64,000 nt of DNA from Elymus sibiricus (Eukaryota > Streptophyta > Magnoliopsida > Poales > Poaceae). The notes under the pieces are model-generated. The model had not been told where the DNA came from. It ran no database searches and saw only the letters and a list, made by a program, of their open reading frames with translations. The first letter of the stretch is position 1. Every line of letters starts with the position of its first letter. This document shows, piece after piece, positions 24,087 to 34,895 of this stretch. The DNA lies in the NCBI GenBank assembly GCA_039707655.1, contig CM077674.1, positions 240,237,904-240,301,903 on the forward strand, given 5' to 3'. The translations under genes were made by a program, and so were the position numbers.

Positions 24087-25599
24087 TGATACGTCCATTT
24101 TGCATCATGTTTCCCTACTGTTATTTATAATGTTTTCATGTATAATAATGCTTTTGGGAGTAATTCTAATGCCTTTTCTCTCATAATTTGCAAGGTATGC
24201 ACAAGGAGGGAGAAATCCAGCAGCTGGAATTCTGGACCTGAAAAAGCATCATCAGGATACCTATTCTGCACAACTCCAAATGACCTGAAACTTCACGGAG
24301 AATTATTTTGGAATATACTAAAATTACTGGAACAAATAACTACCAGAGGGGAGCCAGGGGGTGCCCACCACCCACCAGGGCGCGCCAGGCCCCCCTGGCG
24401 CGGCCTGATGGGTGGTGGCCAGCCCAGCCCGGCACCGGAGCCCCCTTCTGGTATATGAGTCTCTCTGACCTAGAAAAAATAAGGAGAGGACTTTCGAGAC
24501 AAAGTGCCGCCGTCTCGAGGCGGAACTTGGGCAGGAGCACTTTTGCCCTTCGGCGGAGCGATTCCGCCGGGGGAACTCCCCTCCCGGAGGGGGAAACCAT
24601 CATCATCATCACCAACCACTCTCCCATCTTGGGGGAGTAATCTTCATCAACCTCTTCAACAGCACCATCTCATCTCAAACCCTAGTTCATCTCTTGTATT
24701 CGATCTTTGTCTCAAAACCTCAGATTGGTACCTGTGGGTTGCTAGTAGTGTTGATTACTCCTTGTAGTTGATACTTGATGGTTTATTTGGTGGAAGAGAT
24801 TATGTTCAGATCCATTATGCCATTCATTACTCCTCTGATCATGAACATGTTTGCCATGTGTGAGTAGTTCACTTCGTTCTTGAGGTCACGGGAGAAATCA
24901 TGTTGCAAGTAATCATGTGAAATTGACATGTGTTTGGTATTTTGATATTATGTATGTTGTGATTCCCTTAGTGGTGTCATGTGAACATCGACTACATGGC
25001 ACTTCACCATACTTGGGCCTAAGGGAATGCATTGTGGAGTAGTTATTGGATGATGGGTTGCTAGAGTGACAGAAGCTTAAACCCTAATCTGTGCGTTACT
25101 TCGTAAGGGGCTGATTTGGACACCCAAAGTTTAATGATATGGTTAGATGTATATCTTAATTCTTTCTCATAGTTGCGGATGCTTGCGAGGGGGTTAATCA
25201 TAAGTAGGTTATTTGTTCAAGTAAGGACAATACCTAAGCACCGGTCCACCCACATATCAAACTATCAAAGTAGCGAACACCGAACAACTATGCATGATGA
25301 ACGTGACTAGATGAATTCCCGTGTACCCTCAAGAACACTTTGCTCTATATTAGAAACCGTTTTGGCCTGTCCTTTGCCACAAACGGATTGGGCTACCTTG
25401 CTGCATACTTGTCACCGTTACCGTTACTTGCTCGTTACAAAACACCTTGCTACTAAACAATATGTTACCGACTATTTCAGTGCCTGCAGAAATTACCTTG
25501 CTGAAATCCGCTTGTCATTTACTTCTGCTCCTCGTTGGTATCGACATTCTTACTTATCGAAAGGACTAAAATTGAACCCCGTGCTCTTGCGGGTCATCA
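24087..25599 (+). mobile_element. Solo LTR of the Athila-type family
   Basis: The 1513-bp sequence starts TGATACGTCC and ends GGGTCATCA, with perfect target duplications gaggc at 24082-24086 and 25600-25604. No internal sequence accompanies it. It matches along its whole length the two LTRs of the element at 26262-36403. The clean solo structure shows that a full element was here and was reduced by LTR-LTR recombination. It interrupts the antisense gene of the outer Fatima-like copy about 50 bp after its start codon. Confidence 0.95.
24363..24420. repeat. GC-rich palindrome in the solo Athila-type LTR
   Basis: About 58 bp with two arms of roughly 28 bases that are near-perfect inverted copies (gcccaccacccaccagg on the left, ggtgggtggtgg-type on the right). 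It is repeated at 27446-27502, 36071-36128 and 29881-29937. It lies just before the TATA-like ggtatatgag. Confidence 0.8.
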
Positions 25600-25637
25600 G
25601 AGGCCATCCACTTGCCGCCGGTGCCCTTGCTCGCCAT
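25600..25637 (-). pseudogene. Antisense gene of outer Fatima-like copy, start
   Basis: The start codon is at 25637-25635 and the first codons read MASKGTGGKWMAS, matching MVSKALGGKWLAS of the inner copy. After about 12 codons the gene is cut by the solo LTR (25599) and continues at 24086. The gene is therefore in three genomic pieces separated by 1.5 kb and 8.8 kb. Confidence 0.75.
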
Positions 25638-25743
25638 TGTGGGGGAGTGGAAGTTGAGAAGCAGAGAAGAGTAGATGCGCTCGAGGTTGAGGCTGGAAGC
25701 AAAGGCAAGAAGGGATGTGGGATTTACCTCTTTCCCCTCTCTG

Positions 25744-25753
25744 GTTTTTATAG
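25744..25753 (-). promoter_or_regulatory. TATA box of the antisense gene, outer copy
   Basis: CTATAAAAAC on the minus strand lies about 107-116 bp before the start codon at 25637, the same arrangement as 15656-15662 before 15770. The remaining sequence 25760-26221 up to the polypurine tract has no other recognisable feature. Confidence 0.65.
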
Positions 25754-26221
25754 GCCTTGGATTAACAAATGAGCTTCCTCCTGCGGTGCCACCCATCTTG
25801 CCACCTTCCCCATAACACCCATGCCATTATGGGTGCGTGGGAAACCTAAACGACCAAGTAAATCCTGCATAATAAGGGGCACAATCTCACCTTAATGGGA
25901 TAAGCAAATAACGGCGCCTCGAAACGGCCATCGAGGTACTTGAGTGTTTTTTCACATCACTCTGGGGGTGACGTTTCAAGGATGACGGGTTGTCAGAACC
26001 CTGGGACAATACATTTTCCCTAATATAAAGAGGTTTGACCAAGTTCACTTTTCCGTAGAACGCCCGATCAAGCGTACACCAAGTTAATGTTCCGATTAAA
26101 GAAGACCTCATTGGCATGGTCCGAACAGTCAATGATTTCGACTCCGAAGACAAGGAAAACTCACCTTGCAAGCCGAACACTTCCCAAAGTCATTGCATCC
26201 GAAGATATCTGACGTTGAAGG

Positions 26222-26237
26222 CAAGTTCGGGGGCTAC
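26222..26237 (+). other. Polypurine tract of the outer Fatima-like element
   Basis: caagttcgggggctac lies directly before the 3' LTR start at 26238. The inner copy has GTTCGGGGGCTAC at the same place, and the Tat-like elements at 38585 and 39529 end in a similar GGGGGCTAC. Confidence 0.65.
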
Positions 26238-26261
26238 TGAGGAGTCCTGGACTAGGAGGCC
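26238..26261 (+). repeat. 3' LTR of the outer Fatima-like element, first 24 bp
   Basis: Only the first 24 bp, tgaggagtcctggactagga then ggcc, lie here. An Athila-type element then splits the LTR, which resumes at 36404. The target site is aggcc (26257-26261) against gggcc (36404-36408), one mismatch. Confidence 0.88.
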
Positions 26262-27778
26262 TGATGACCCGCAAGCGCACGGGGTTCAATTGTAGTCCTT
26301 TCGATAAGTAAGAATGTCGATCCCAACGAGGAGCAGAAGGAAATGACAAGCGGATTTCAGCAAGGTAATTTCTGCAGGCACTGAAATAATCGGTAACAGA
26401 TTGTTTAGTAGCAAAGTGTTTTGTAACTAGCAAGTAACGGTGACGGTGACGAGTATGCAGCAAGGTAGCCCAATCCTTTTGTGGCAAAGGATAGGCCGAG
26501 ATGGTTTCCAATAGAGAGCAAGGTGTTCTTGAGGGTACATGGGAATTCATCTAGTCACTTTCATCATGCAGAGTTGTTCGGTGTTCGCTACTTTGATAGT
26601 TTGATATGTGGGTGGACCGGTGCTTAGGTACTGTTCTTACTTGAACAAATAACCTACTTATGATTAACCCCCTCGCAAGCATCCGCAACTACGAGAAAGA
26701 ATTAAGATATACATCTAACCATAGCATTAAACTTTGGGTGTCCAAATCAGCCCCTTACGAAGTAACGCATAGACTAGGGTTTAAGCTTCTGTCACTCTAG
26801 CAACCCATCATCCAATAACTACTCCACAATGCATTCCCTTAGGCCCAAGAGTGGTGAAGTGTCATGTAGTCGACGTTCACATGACACCACTAAGGGAATC
26901 ACAACATACATAATATCAAAATACTGAACACATGACAATTTCACATGATTACTTCCAACATGATTTCTCCCGTGACCTCAAGAACGAAGTGAACTACTCA
27001 CACATGACAAACATGTTCATGATCAGAGGAGTAATGAATAGCATAATGGATCTGAACATAGTCTCTTCCACCAAATAAACATATAGTAATCAACTACAAG
27101 ATGTAATCAACACTACTAGCAACCCACAGGTACCAATCTGAGGTTTGAGATCAAGATCGGATACAAGAGATGAACTAGGGTTTGAGATGAGATGGTGCTG
27201 TTGAAGGGGTTGATGAAGATTACTCCCCCCAAGATGGGAGAGTGGTTGGTGATGATGATGACGATGGTTTCCCCCTCCGGGAGGGAAGTTCCCCCGGCAG
27301 AATCTGCTTGCCGGAGGGCAAAAGTGCTCCTGCCCAAGTTCCGCCTTGAGACGGCGGCGCTTCGTCCCGAAAGTCCTCTCCTTAATTTTTCTTAGGTCAG
27401 AGAGGCTGATATACCAGAAGGGGGGCACCGGAGGTGGGCTGGGCTGGCCACCACCCACAGGGCCGTGCCAGGGGGCCTGGCACGCCCTGGTGGGTGGTGG
27501 GCACCCCCTGGCTCCCCTCCGATAGTTATTCTCTCCAATATTTTTAATATATTCCAAAACAATTCTCCGTGAAATTTCAGGTCTTTTGGAGTTGTGCAGA
27601 ATAGGTATCCTGACGGTGCTCTTTCAGGTCCAGATTTCCAGCTGCCGGATTTCTCCCTCCTTGTGCATACCTTGCAAATTATGAGAGAAAAGGCATTAGA
27701 ATTACTCCCAAAAGCATTATTATGCAAGAAAACATTATAAATAATAGTAGAAAAACATGATGCAAAATGGACGTATCA
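26262..27778 (-). repeat. 3' LTR of the Athila-type element
   Basis: The 1517-bp LTR runs from tgatgacccgcaag to gacgtatca on the plus strand. It is closely similar to 34896-36403 and to the inverted solo LTR. The complement of the polypurine tract (GCTTGGGGGAGC on the minus strand) follows at 27779-27790. The GC palindrome lies at 27446-27502. Confidence 0.95.
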
Positions 27779-29339
27779 GCTCCCCCAAGCTTAGACCTCG
27801 CTTGTCCTCAAGCGAAAACCAAAATCGAACAAACATGCCCACATGCTTTGAGAGAGAGAGGAGTCAATAAAAAGAAGATACGGACATAGAAGCATCATGC
27901 TCATTATTATAACAGCAAGGAAATCTAATCATAAAACTCTTTTCATAACTCTTTCATCATATACTTCTCATGAACAAGTAATAATTCATCATAACATTGA
28001 AGTAGGAAGCATAAACTTTATTGAAAACCAACAAACTATGTTCTCAGTCAACTTTGCAACTACAATTCATCATAATTTCAGGAAGAGTCACATATTTGAG
28101 CTCTTAAGCAAGTCTACATACTCAACCATCATTTGATCTTCTATGATTGCTAACACTCATGGCTCTCCCATGAACAAAAAGTTTCAACCGGACACAAAGA
28201 AAGATAGGGGCTTATGTTTGCCACCCAACATATTCACCTCGAGGGTGACGTCGACAATAATAATTCATGCCCATTCATATTCAACTGGATATATATGCCT
28301 ACATCTTTCTTCACCACATGATGCTTGCCAAGATAGAGGGAAGGTAGGAATACTTTGACTCAACAAGAAAGTAAATGCATAAAAGTAAAAGATAGGCCCT
28401 TCGCAGAGGGAAGCAGAGGTTGTGATGCGCTTATTTTTTTGTATGTTAAATCCTTAATGCAAAAGAAAACCACATTGTATTGCCCCTTATGATGGCAACC
28501 TTATTATGCAGTCCGTCGCTTTTATCTTTGCCATCACAAGTTCGTACAACGTTCAATTTTCTCTTACACTAATTGATCCAACACTTTTAGAGGCAATTTT
28601 TATTGCCTTATTGCACCGATGACAACTTACTTGAAGGATCTTATTCAATCCATAGGTAGGTATGGGGGACTCTCGAAAATAAGATTTGGGTTGAGGGTTT
28701 TTGGATGCACAAGTAGTATCTCTACTTGGTGCGGAATTTTTGGCCAGAAAGGTATTGGGCAAGCACCACATGTTAAAGGATCCATGACAATATAACTTCT
28801 ATGTGAATATGGACAAACATAAAGCATCAAGTTGTCTTCCTTGTCCAGCGTCAACTATTTTGACACAAAATTTTGATGGGGGCTCACAATCACAAAAGGT
28901 GTTCATGATAGTGTAATTGCATGCAAATCTTCTCTTCCCTTATTACTTTTTCATGAATTGCATCATTGACCAATGCTATGTTTGTCAATATCCAACAAAC
29001 TTTACCACTTATACTTTTCTCTATTTGGTGTCATTACTCACCATAAGATTAGCATATGATCTTTCTCACGCAACTATTTTTTTTCAAGCAACACTAAAGT
29101 AAAGAGAGCAAAGCAAACTCAAACTAATCTTTATTATATATCACACACTTGATTACATAGATAGATCACTAAGCAAGCACTCAAAACAAAAGGACCGAAC
29201 TAAACTTTTATTCAACTAAGCAAAAGCAAACTCAAGATCGAACTAGGAAAGATAAAAGCAAGGATAGTGTGGATGATACGATACCGGGGCAGCTCCCCCA
29301 AGCTTGGCCTTGGCCAAGGGGAGTGCCCATACCATAAGA
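27779..29339 (-). other. Athila-type 3' non-coding region
   Basis: After the polypurine tract (27779-27790) this AT-rich stretch has no frame over 75 codons that I can assign to a family. It holds a GA microsatellite near 27850 and several short frames on both strands that look like chance. In the element's own sense it is the region between the extra ORF and the 3' LTR. Confidence 0.6.
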
Positions 29340-29717
29340 TCAAGTCTCCCTCTTTGGTGATGGAGTAGTAGAAAGTGCGGCCTCCACCAAAGCTTGTAAT
29401 CTGCGGTTGATGCCTTGAAGGTCAACGATGTGCTTCTCCAACAAAATATTCACGTGAGTGAGATATTTGTTTTGAACACGGGTAACTTCAAACATCCTGA
29501 AAGCTTCAATTGCAGCAGGGGTCAGATGCTCATAATAAGGTAAGAGGATGTCTTCCTCCTCCTCCTCAGGAAGGGCTTGATCTAGTGTCGAAGCTCCGTC
29601 TTCAGCAGCTTCCTTGTCCTTGGCCACCATGAGAACATCCTTTGGCCCTTCTGCTTTCAGCTCCATCTTCATCAACCAAGCCTCTTCCTTCCCATTGTTG
29701 GAGGAGGGGGAAGACAT
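29340..29717 (-). CDS. Extra ORF downstream of pol, Athila-type element
   Basis: An intact 125-codon frame starts at the ATG at 29717. It is acidic in the middle (a run of five Glu near residue 52) and then forms an amphipathic helix-like stretch (EVTRVQNKYLTHVNILLEKH, about residues 76-95, followed by INRRLQALVEAAL), which looks like a coiled coil. There is no signal peptide and no membrane segment, so it does not look like an envelope protein, although it stands where Athila elements may carry an env-like ORF. It has its own TATA-like box at 29808-29816. Function unknown. Confidence 0.55.
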   Translation of the reverse strand: MSSPSSNNGKEEAWLMKMELKAEGPKDVLMVAKDKEAAEDGASTLDQALPEEEEEDILLPYYEHLTPAAIEAFRMFEVTRVQNKYLTHVNILLEKHIVDLQGINRRLQALVEAALSTTPSPKRET

Positions 29718-29807
29718 GATGCCTGGCCTTGCAAAACTCTAACAGAAAATAGCAAGAAAGAAGAACAGACGATTTCTCTGTGATACAGAGGTTAACAGAT
29801 TCGGGGA

Positions 29808-29816
29808 GTATATAAA
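29808..29816 (-). promoter_or_regulatory. TATA box before the extra ORF
   Basis: TTTATATAC on the minus strand is about 90 bp before the ATG at 29717. A GC palindrome shared with the LTR lies about 65 bp further upstream (29881-29937), as it also lies before the TATA-like box of the LTR. Confidence 0.5.
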
Positions 29817-29880
29817 GAATTTTTTTCTTGTGAAACAAGCAAAACGAGGGAAAAACAGAGTTCGGAGAGTGCCCGAGGTG

Positions 29881-29937
29881 GCCACCACCCACCAGGCCAC
29901 GCCAGGGGTGCCTGGCACGCCCTGGTGGGTGGTGGGC
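29881..29937. repeat. GC palindrome, internal copy
   Basis: This 57-bp near-perfect inverted repeat matches the LTR palindromes at 24363-24420, 27446-27502 and 36071-36128 with only a few differences. The flanking sequence does not match the LTR over any length, so only the palindrome itself is shared. Confidence 0.8.
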
Positions 29938-30066
29938 CCCTCGGGAGCCCACCTGGCTATTTCTTATTTTCCTAATTTATTATAAATACCAAAACTGACA
30001 AAAAGTGTTTTTGTAAATTTTTCGAAGTCCGTTTACTTACCGTATCACGTACCTCCTTTATTTCAG

Positions 30067-33000
30067 CTATTCTGCAGTGTTCCGGAAGGACTCCCTTATG
30101 TGCTCTTCGGGTGTCATGGTTTGAATAACATTGCTTTCAACATTAATTGGCGTACCTGAGATATAATGCTTAATTCTCTGACCATTAACCACCTTTGGAT
30201 TAGTACCTTCGGGATTATTTATTTTTATTGCTCCAGAGTGATAGACCTCTTCGATAACATAAGGTCCTTCCCATTTAGAGAGAAGCTTACCTGCAAAAAA
30301 TCTGAAATGAGAGTTGTACAATAAAACATACTCACCTACTTTGAACTCCCGCTTTTGGATTTTCCTATCATGCCATCTCTTGACTTTCTCTTTAAAGAGC
30401 TTGGTATTTTCATACGCTTGGGTCCTCCACTCATCTAGTGAGCTAATATCAAATAACCTCTTCTCTCCGGCTAGCTTAAAGTCATAATTAAGCTCTTTGA
30501 TTGCCCAATATGCTTTATGTTCTAACTCAAGAGGCAAATGACAAGCCTTGCCGTAAACCATTTTGTATGGAGACATACCCATGGGATTTTTATAAGTGGT
30601 CCTATAGGCCCAGAGTGCATCGTCTAATTTCTTAGACCAATTCTTACGAGACCTATTGACGGTTTTCTGCAAGATCAACTTTATTTCCCTATTACTAAGT
30701 TCTACTTGACCGCTAGACTGAGGGTTATAAGGTGACGCAATTCTATGGTTAACATCATACTTAGCAAGCATCTTACAGAAAGCTCCGTGAATGAAGTGTG
30801 AACCACCGTCAGTCATAAGGTATCTAGGGACACCAAACCTCGGAAATATAATTTCCTTAAGCATCTTAATGGACGTGTTATGATCAGCACTACTGGTTGG
30901 AATAGCTTATACCCACTTAGTGACATAATCAATAGCAACCAAAATGTGTGTGTACCCGTTGGAAGAAGGAAAAGGCCCCATATAATCGAAACCCCAAACA
31001 TCGAATGGTTCTACCGCAAGAGAATAATTCATTGGCATTTCCTGACGCTTACCAATATTACCTATACACTGACATTCATCGCAAGATGAAACAAATTTGT
31101 GGGCATCCTTGAACAGAGTAGGCCAATAAAACCCAGATTGTAGTACCTTATGAGCGGTTCTATCTCCGGCATGATGCCCTCCATAAGCCTCGGAGTGACA
31201 CTTCCACAAGATTTTTTATTGCTCATGCTCAGATACACAATGTCTAATAATACCATCTACTCCTTCTTTGTAGAGATGAGGATCATCCCAAAAGTAATGC
31301 CTCAAATCATAGAAGAATTTCTTCTTCTGTTGATATGTGAAACTAGGAGGCAAATACTTAGCAACGATGAAATTAGCATAATCAGCATACCACGGAGTGC
31401 TACAAGAAACATTAACAATCGCTAATTGCTCATCGGGAAAATTATCATTAATAGGTAGCGGGTCATCAAGAATATTCTCTAGCCTAGACAAGTTGTCAGC
31501 TACGGGATTCTCAGCTCCCTTTCAATCAATAATATGCAAGTCAAACTCCTGAAGCAAGAGAACCCACTTAATAAGCCTAGGTAGTGTCTTTCTTTTCCAT
31601 AAGGTACTTGATAGCAGCGTGATCGGTGTGAACAATCACTTTGGAATCAACTATGTAGGATCTAAACTTGTCACAAGCAAACAGGACTGCTAAGAATTCT
31701 TTCTCAGTGGTGGCATAGTTCCTCTGGGCACTATCTAAAGTTTTGCTAGCATAATGAATGACACTCAATTTCTTGTCTACTCTTTGGCCAAGAACAGCCC
31801 CAACAGCATAATCACTAGCATCACACATAATTTCAAAGGGTAGGTTCCAATCAGGTGATTGAACAATAGGTGCAGAAACTAAAGCTCTCTTAAGTGTATC
31901 AAAGGCTTCTACGCAATCATCATCAAAAACAAAGGGAACATCCTTTTGCAAAAGATTTGTAAGAGGCCTAGAAATTTTTAGAGAAGTCCTTAATAAATCT
32001 CCTATAGAAACCAGCATGGCCAAGAAAATTACAAATACCTTTGATGTCACGAGGACGTGGCATCTTCTCAATTGCATCAACCTTAGCTTTATCCACTTCA
32101 ATACCACGCTCAGAAATTTTATGACCCAAGATAATGCCTTCATTGACCATAAAGTGGCACTTCTCCCAATTCAAGACAAGGTTAGTTTGCTCACATCTCT
32201 GCAAAACTCGATCAAGGTTGCTCAGGCAATCATCAAAAGAAGTTCCATAAACAGAAAAATCATCCAGGAAAACCTCAACAATCTTTTCACAAAAATCAGA
32301 GAATATAGCAGTCATGCATCGTTGAAAGGTAGCAGGTGCATTACATAAACCAAAAGGCATACGTCTATAAGCATAAGTTCCTAAAGGGCAAGTAAAGGTG
32401 GTTTTCTCCTGATCGGGTTGCGAAACAGGCATTTGAGAAAACCCAGAATAACCATCTAGAAAGCAAAAGTGTGTGTGCTTTGATAACCTCTCTAGCATTT
32501 GATCAATAAAAGGCAAGGGGTAATGATCTTTCCTAGTAGCCTTATTCAACTTCCTAAAATCAATTACCATCCTATAGCCAGTAACTACTCTCTGAGGAAT
32601 AAACTCATTCTTATTATTAGGCACAACAGTAATACCTTCCTTTTTAGGGACACAATGAACATGACTTACCCATCTACTATCAGCTATGGGATAGATTATA
32701 CCTGCTTCCAGAAGCATTAATATTTCAGTTCTTACCACTTCTTTCATTTTTGGATTCAACCGTCGTTGGTGATCAACAACCGGTTTAGCATCAGGCCCCA
32801 TATTAATCTTGTGCTGACAGAGAGTGGGACTAATGCCCTTAAGATCATCAAGAGTATATCCAATAGCAGCACGGTGCTTCCTCAGAACTTTCAATAATCT
32901 TTCTTCTTCATGTTCTGAAAGGTTAGCACTAATAATAACAGGATATATCTTTTTCTCATCAAGATAAGCATATTTCAAGGTGTCAGGCAATTGCTTTAAT

Positions 33001-34790
33001 TCAAACACAGGATCACCTTTAGGTGGAGGAGGACCTCCTAAAGTTTCAACAGGCAAATTATGTTTGAGTAGAGGCAGCTGATGAAAGAACACTTCATCTA
33101 TTTCATTCCTCTCATGCATATGCATGTCATTCTCGTGCTCTAGTAAGTATTGTTCTAACGGATCGGTAGGAGGCACGGCAATAGAAGCGAGACCAATTAT
33201 CTCATCTTTGCTTGGTGGTTCCTCCCTATGTGGTTTCCTATTAAACTTAGAGAAATTGAACTCATGAGACTCACCACCAAAACTAACACCGACGGTTTGT
33301 TTTTCGCAATCTATCTTAGCATTGACGGTGTTCAAGAAAGGTCTACCAAAGATAATGGGACAAAAGTCATCTTGTGGGGAACCAAGAACTAGAAAATCAG
33401 TAGGGTATTTGACTTTTCCACACAAAACTTCAACATCTCTAACGATCCCAAGTGGTTGGATGGTGTCTCTATTTGCTAGTTTAATAGTAACGTCTATGTC
33501 TTCTATTTCAGCGGGTGCTATCTCATCCATAATTTCTTGGTACAAGGAAATAGGAATAGCACTCATGTTAGCACCAATATCACATAAGCCATGATAACAA
33601 TGATCTCCTATCTTAACTGAGATAACAGGCAAGCCAACAACGGGTTTGTGTTTGTCCCTTCTATCGGGTCTAGCAATTCTAGTGGCATCATCACAGAAGC
33701 ATATGACATGCCCATCAACATTTTCTACCAAGAAATCTTTAACCATAGCAACACTAGGTTCTACTTTGATTTGTTCAGCAGGCTTTGGTGCTCTAATTTG
33801 ACTCTTGCAAACGGTAGTTGGTACCTTCGCGTGTACCTTTATCCTAACAGGGAAAGGTGGTTTTTCAATATAAGTTGTAGGAACAACAGAGTCAACATTG
33901 TAGAGGATAGTTTCCTCTCTAGCTATTGGTGGTTCTTTGACTACTTTTCTAATAGGTGGGTGATATTTGTACCACTTCTCCTTGGGGAGATCAACGTGAG
34001 TAGCAAAGGATTCACATAAAGAAGCTACTATCTCAGAGTCAAGGCCATATTTAGTGCTAAACTTTTGAAAAGTATCGGTAAGCATAAAAGATTTAACACA
34101 ATCATACTCAAGCTTTATACCTAACTCTTTACCGTCATGAAGTTCCCAATCTTCAGAGTTGCGTTTAATTCTTTCCAAAAGATCCCACCTGAATTCAACA
34201 GTCTTCTTCATGAAAGAACCGGTACAAGAAGTATCGAGCATGGTTTGATCATTATGAGAAAGCCGAGCATAAAAATTCTGGATAATCATTTCTCGCAAGA
34301 GCTCATGATTGGGGCATGAATACAACATTGACTTAAGCCTCCCCCAAGCTAGAGCGATACTTTCTCCTTCACGAGGCCAAAAATTATATAGGAAGTTACG
34401 ATCACGATGAACTAGATGCATAGGATAAAATTTCTGATGAAATTCCATTTTCAATCGGTTCCAGCTCCAAGATCCAATATCATCGCATAGCCTATACCGT
34501 GTCAATGCTTTTCCCTTCAAAGATAAAGGGAAAACCTTCTTCTTAGCCTCATCTCCGGCTAAACCTACAAGCTTAAATAATGCACAAATTTCATCCACAT
34601 GAATCAAGTGCATGTGAGGATGCTCAGTTCCATCTCCTGCATAAGGATTAGCTAGCAGTTGTTCTATCATACCCGAAGGAAACTCATAATAAATATTTTC
34701 AGTAGGTCCAGTAGGTTGAGGGGCAACTCTTTGCTCTTCCCGTCGGGGTGAAGATACCCCGAACAAACCCCTCAAAGGATTGAATTCCAT
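30067..34790 (-). pseudogene. pol: Athila-type gag-pro-pol polyprotein, lightly broken
   Basis: The start is the ATG at 34790. Domains in order: gag (to about 33950), aspartic protease (CDIGANMSAIPISLY, about 33590), reverse transcriptase (FRKLNKATRKDHYPLPF, MPFGLCNAPATFQRC, and FLDD as the YxDD motif, about 32750-32200), RNase H (CDASDYAVGAVLGQ, EKEFLAVLFACDKFRSYIV, VHTDHAAIKYL, 31830-31600), integrase with HHCC zinc region (about 31210-31060) and D,D,E residues (FDVWGFDYMGPF, LMTDGGSHF, QVELSNREI). No chromodomain is seen, as expected for Athila. Breaks: an extra A in an A-run near 31977, a shift near 31580, and stops at 31522-31524 (probable CGA to TGA), 31216-31218 and 30907-30909. It makes copy DNA and inserts it in intact relatives; this copy is inactive. 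Confidence 0.92.
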
Positions 34791-34870
34791 AGTAACAAGC
34801 AGCAGTAAATTTCAGCACACAAAATAATTTTCCCTTACCAATTTCCACTTACCAAGAGCGCTTCACTCCC

Positions 34871-34884
34871 TGGCAACGGCGCCA
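34871..34884 (-). other. Primer binding site, tRNA-Asp type
   Basis: On the minus strand TGGCGCCGTTGCCA lies 11 bp after the 5' LTR end. Its first 13 bases match the complement of the tRNA-Asp 3' end, as in other Athila elements. The plus-strand relative at 1122-1138 is a decayed version. Confidence 0.75.
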
Positions 34885-34895
34885 GAAAAGACCCT

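Noticed and set aside
28553..28854. Two overlapping minus-strand frames of about 70 codons
   Set aside because: They lie in the AT-rich 3' region of the Athila-type element without family match; there is nothing to separate them from chance.
29340..29717. Envelope-like gene of the Athila-type element
   Set aside because: Position would fit, but there is no signal peptide, no membrane segment and the size is small, so I report it only as an extra ORF.
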